From positions 1,023,001-1,087,000 of the forward strand of contig CM037475.1 in NCBI GenBank assembly GCA_021014325.1: a stretch of 64,000 bases of DNA, written 5' to 3'. Within the stretch, counting starts at the first letter, position 1; the number at the start of each line of letters is the position of its first letter. The notes beneath the pieces were generated by a model. It ran no database searches and had not been told where the DNA came from. It worked only from the letters and a program-made list of their open reading frames with translations. Positions 54,101 to 57,100 of this stretch are shown piece after piece. The translations under genes were made by a program, and so were the position numbers. Origin of the DNA: Plazaster borealis. Its lineage: Eukaryota; Echinodermata; Asteroidea; Forcipulatida; Labidiasteridae.

Positions 54101-57100
54101 TGTCAGAGAAAACAAGACTTCAAAAAGTCAGTATGCATGTTCACATCTTTTGATAAACTTGTTGAATAATAGTACAGGGATGAGATTTGAGTGATTTGAC
54201 GAATGTGAGAATTCCTGAGAGGAATCTTGCGGACCTGGGTTCCCCTTTCTTTTAAGACCCAGAATCTCTCAGTCTCAAGATGTTACAATTCAGGAGGTTT
54301 ACAGACTCTGTGCATCACTACAAAGCTACAGGTTTGGACACAATGTGGACTCTTTTTGCCTTTGGTGACAACTTTACTTCTTTCAAGAAGGCTTACGGTT
54401 TGAGAAAATCCTGAAAACCGGAAAAATCCTGAGAAATCTCAAGCCTGGAGTGATAGTAATTGTAACAGCTCAAACGAACATAAAGTCAAAAGCCACCCCC
54501 CCCCCCAACATCAAGAAAGTGAGTTGAAAAAGCAATGCACCTATTATCACACCCTTAACCCAGTTGAACCTGTTCAATGAAGAAGACAAGGGTAAATGGC
54601 ACATACTCACCACAACTCCCCAGTACTCCCCAGTACCTACAACACAAAGTGAAGGGGACAAGGGTAGAGTGCCTCTGGGCTAACCGAGAAGCAGAAGGTC
54701 AGCTCAACCATTAAACACAAACCCGACACAACCCTGACCCAGTATCCCTCCTTCTACAACAAGAAGATGTAGAAGCAGGAAGGTATGGGGGCACATGTAT
54801 CATTTTAATCTGACACACCCCTCCTGTGCTATGTCTTCACAGTGTGAGATGAAGATCTGTAGACCAACTACAGTCAGGAAGGTCATAACCTGGCTTTAAT
54901 ACAAATCTGCATCAACCCCCTCCGAATAAATGCATGTAACATCCTGGGTTAGGTTCAGAAGACTACAAGCTGGACTCCTTGGGCCAATGAAAGTAGATTA
55001 CTAGTTTCTCGTCAGCACCCGCATGTATTTTTGTAATAGTTTCATTTAATACTAAAATTTCATTATTTTGCGAAATACAATATGGAAATCCTGACACAAA
55101 CTAGCCCCTTGCAAAATAATTTTTGTTTCAGTTGTAAGCTCAGTCTTGTAGTTTCACTAACAATATCAGCGAATGCAATAGCCTATAGCCCACATGCACC
55201 AACCATATTTTGTATCTGGTCCAGCATGGAGTCTCCAGCAAGCGTGAGCAGCACACCCTAATGATCCCTCTTGTCACTAAATGTTGGAGAGAAAGTCATT
55301 TGGGAGGGTCGGGTGAGGTTGAGGTTGCGAACAATCGCTGGTACCTCGCGACTTCCTATCCCCCCTGCGTTCATGATGTACAAAGTACATGAAACTCAGG
55401 CATTGTCGTCGTGGTCGAGGTTATTAATTTGCCATTTGTAAAGGGTTGTTTTTTTCTTGATGAAAAATCATGAATAATGAAAATAATTTTTTGTTTTTAA
55501 ACTCACAACAAACTTGAGGAATGACTGACGAGAAACTAGTATTCAACTTTAATTGGCCTAAAACAAGGTACAGAAGAGAAGGGTATAAAACCTACCCCCC
55601 CCCCCCTCCAAGTAGCAGGAAGGCCACAGGGCTCCCCCATCAAACTTCTAATTAAGAATGTCTTCAGACTGCTATGATCCAGCTTCTACTGTGGTTAGCT
55701 CTGGGTGGCTTCCTTCATCCCATACCTCTGGTGACAGTGACTTTCATAAAACCTTTGTGGTTGGGAGACGTATAACATGAGACACAAGTGACTGTTTGTA
55801 AGTGCACCTCCCTCAGGCTTACTGAACCTAATGACTGAACTTTTCTGGACAGTCAGTCATATTTATAACACAGTGACGATGCTGAGTTCACAGTCTACAG
55901 ACTGTAGCAACTCACAGTGATGTGCTTGTTGAATTGGACAATTTTTACTACAAAAACTTGCCTTAAATTAGCCCTAATTTGACAGGAATACATTTATAAC
56001 GATGTATTTTTAGCCTTCGAGTAAGACTCAGCTACATGTGCTAGGGTCAAAACATGAAAGGCATTAATAATTTGTGCACGTAGGCCTATTTAACGATAAG
56101 AATAAAAGTTAGAACATAGGTCAAAGTCCTTGCACTATGCTATAAAACTATAGCATAGAATCAACGATATAGAATCAATTAAAAGAACAATATGCATACA
56201 TTTTGCTTTCATTCAATGTACAGTAGTCTAGTTATTGGTGTTTTGTTGCCACTTGAAGAAATGATTAAATATGCTGTGACATCTATAAACAATATCCCTA
56301 AACACATTTAAAATAAAACAAACATGTACATGTAGAGCTATTTTTCTGAATGCATTACATTGATTATGTGCATTTGAAAACATTGGCGGACAATCTAAAT
56401 ACAGGGTTTTTTGTCTGGTGAGGTATGAGCTAAATTAAGCTGGTAAAAAATATAAACTAGTTTGAAGGAAAGATATTGTACTTAGATAGTGCCAGTCTCA
56501 CGATTCAAACTCTTTGGGGAACAACCTTGGGTTCCCACGTACATTGCTTTAATGTGGGAAGGAAACAAAATCTCACACTTCAGCAGATCACGAACATTAC
56601 AAAACTTGCACAATTTACAGACTTATCCAAATCATAAGTTGGTTTCTTTCAGCTTTGTCCCTTAACAGTGGTCTGCTGGACGAACGCAAGTTAAAACACC
56701 TCAGGACCACCACTAGACCACTCAAAATTCTCTCTAAAAGTCCGGCTGGCTAGTTCAGTGGTGAAAAAGCATAAATTTGACAAAACTAGGACTTGTGAAA
56801 AAGCTAATGTTCTTGTGAAATGACAAGCTAGTCCTGCTGGCCAGTCACTGAAAAAGTAAAGGGCAAACCCTGTAATTCATGTAATAAAAGTAAGGTGCTC
56901 CTTAATATTATAGACAATCTATTGCCATCTAAACGTTTAGAAAGAAAAAAAGGAGTTTCTTTTAGTAACATTTTAAAAATGATAACTTTTTCAGTATTCA
57001 AATAGCGCATTATGCGAAAAGCCTTGATGTACTTTACAGTAGGAACTAAAGCAAATTTATGAAACAAAAAACCACCGACTACATGATTACAGTGAAAAGG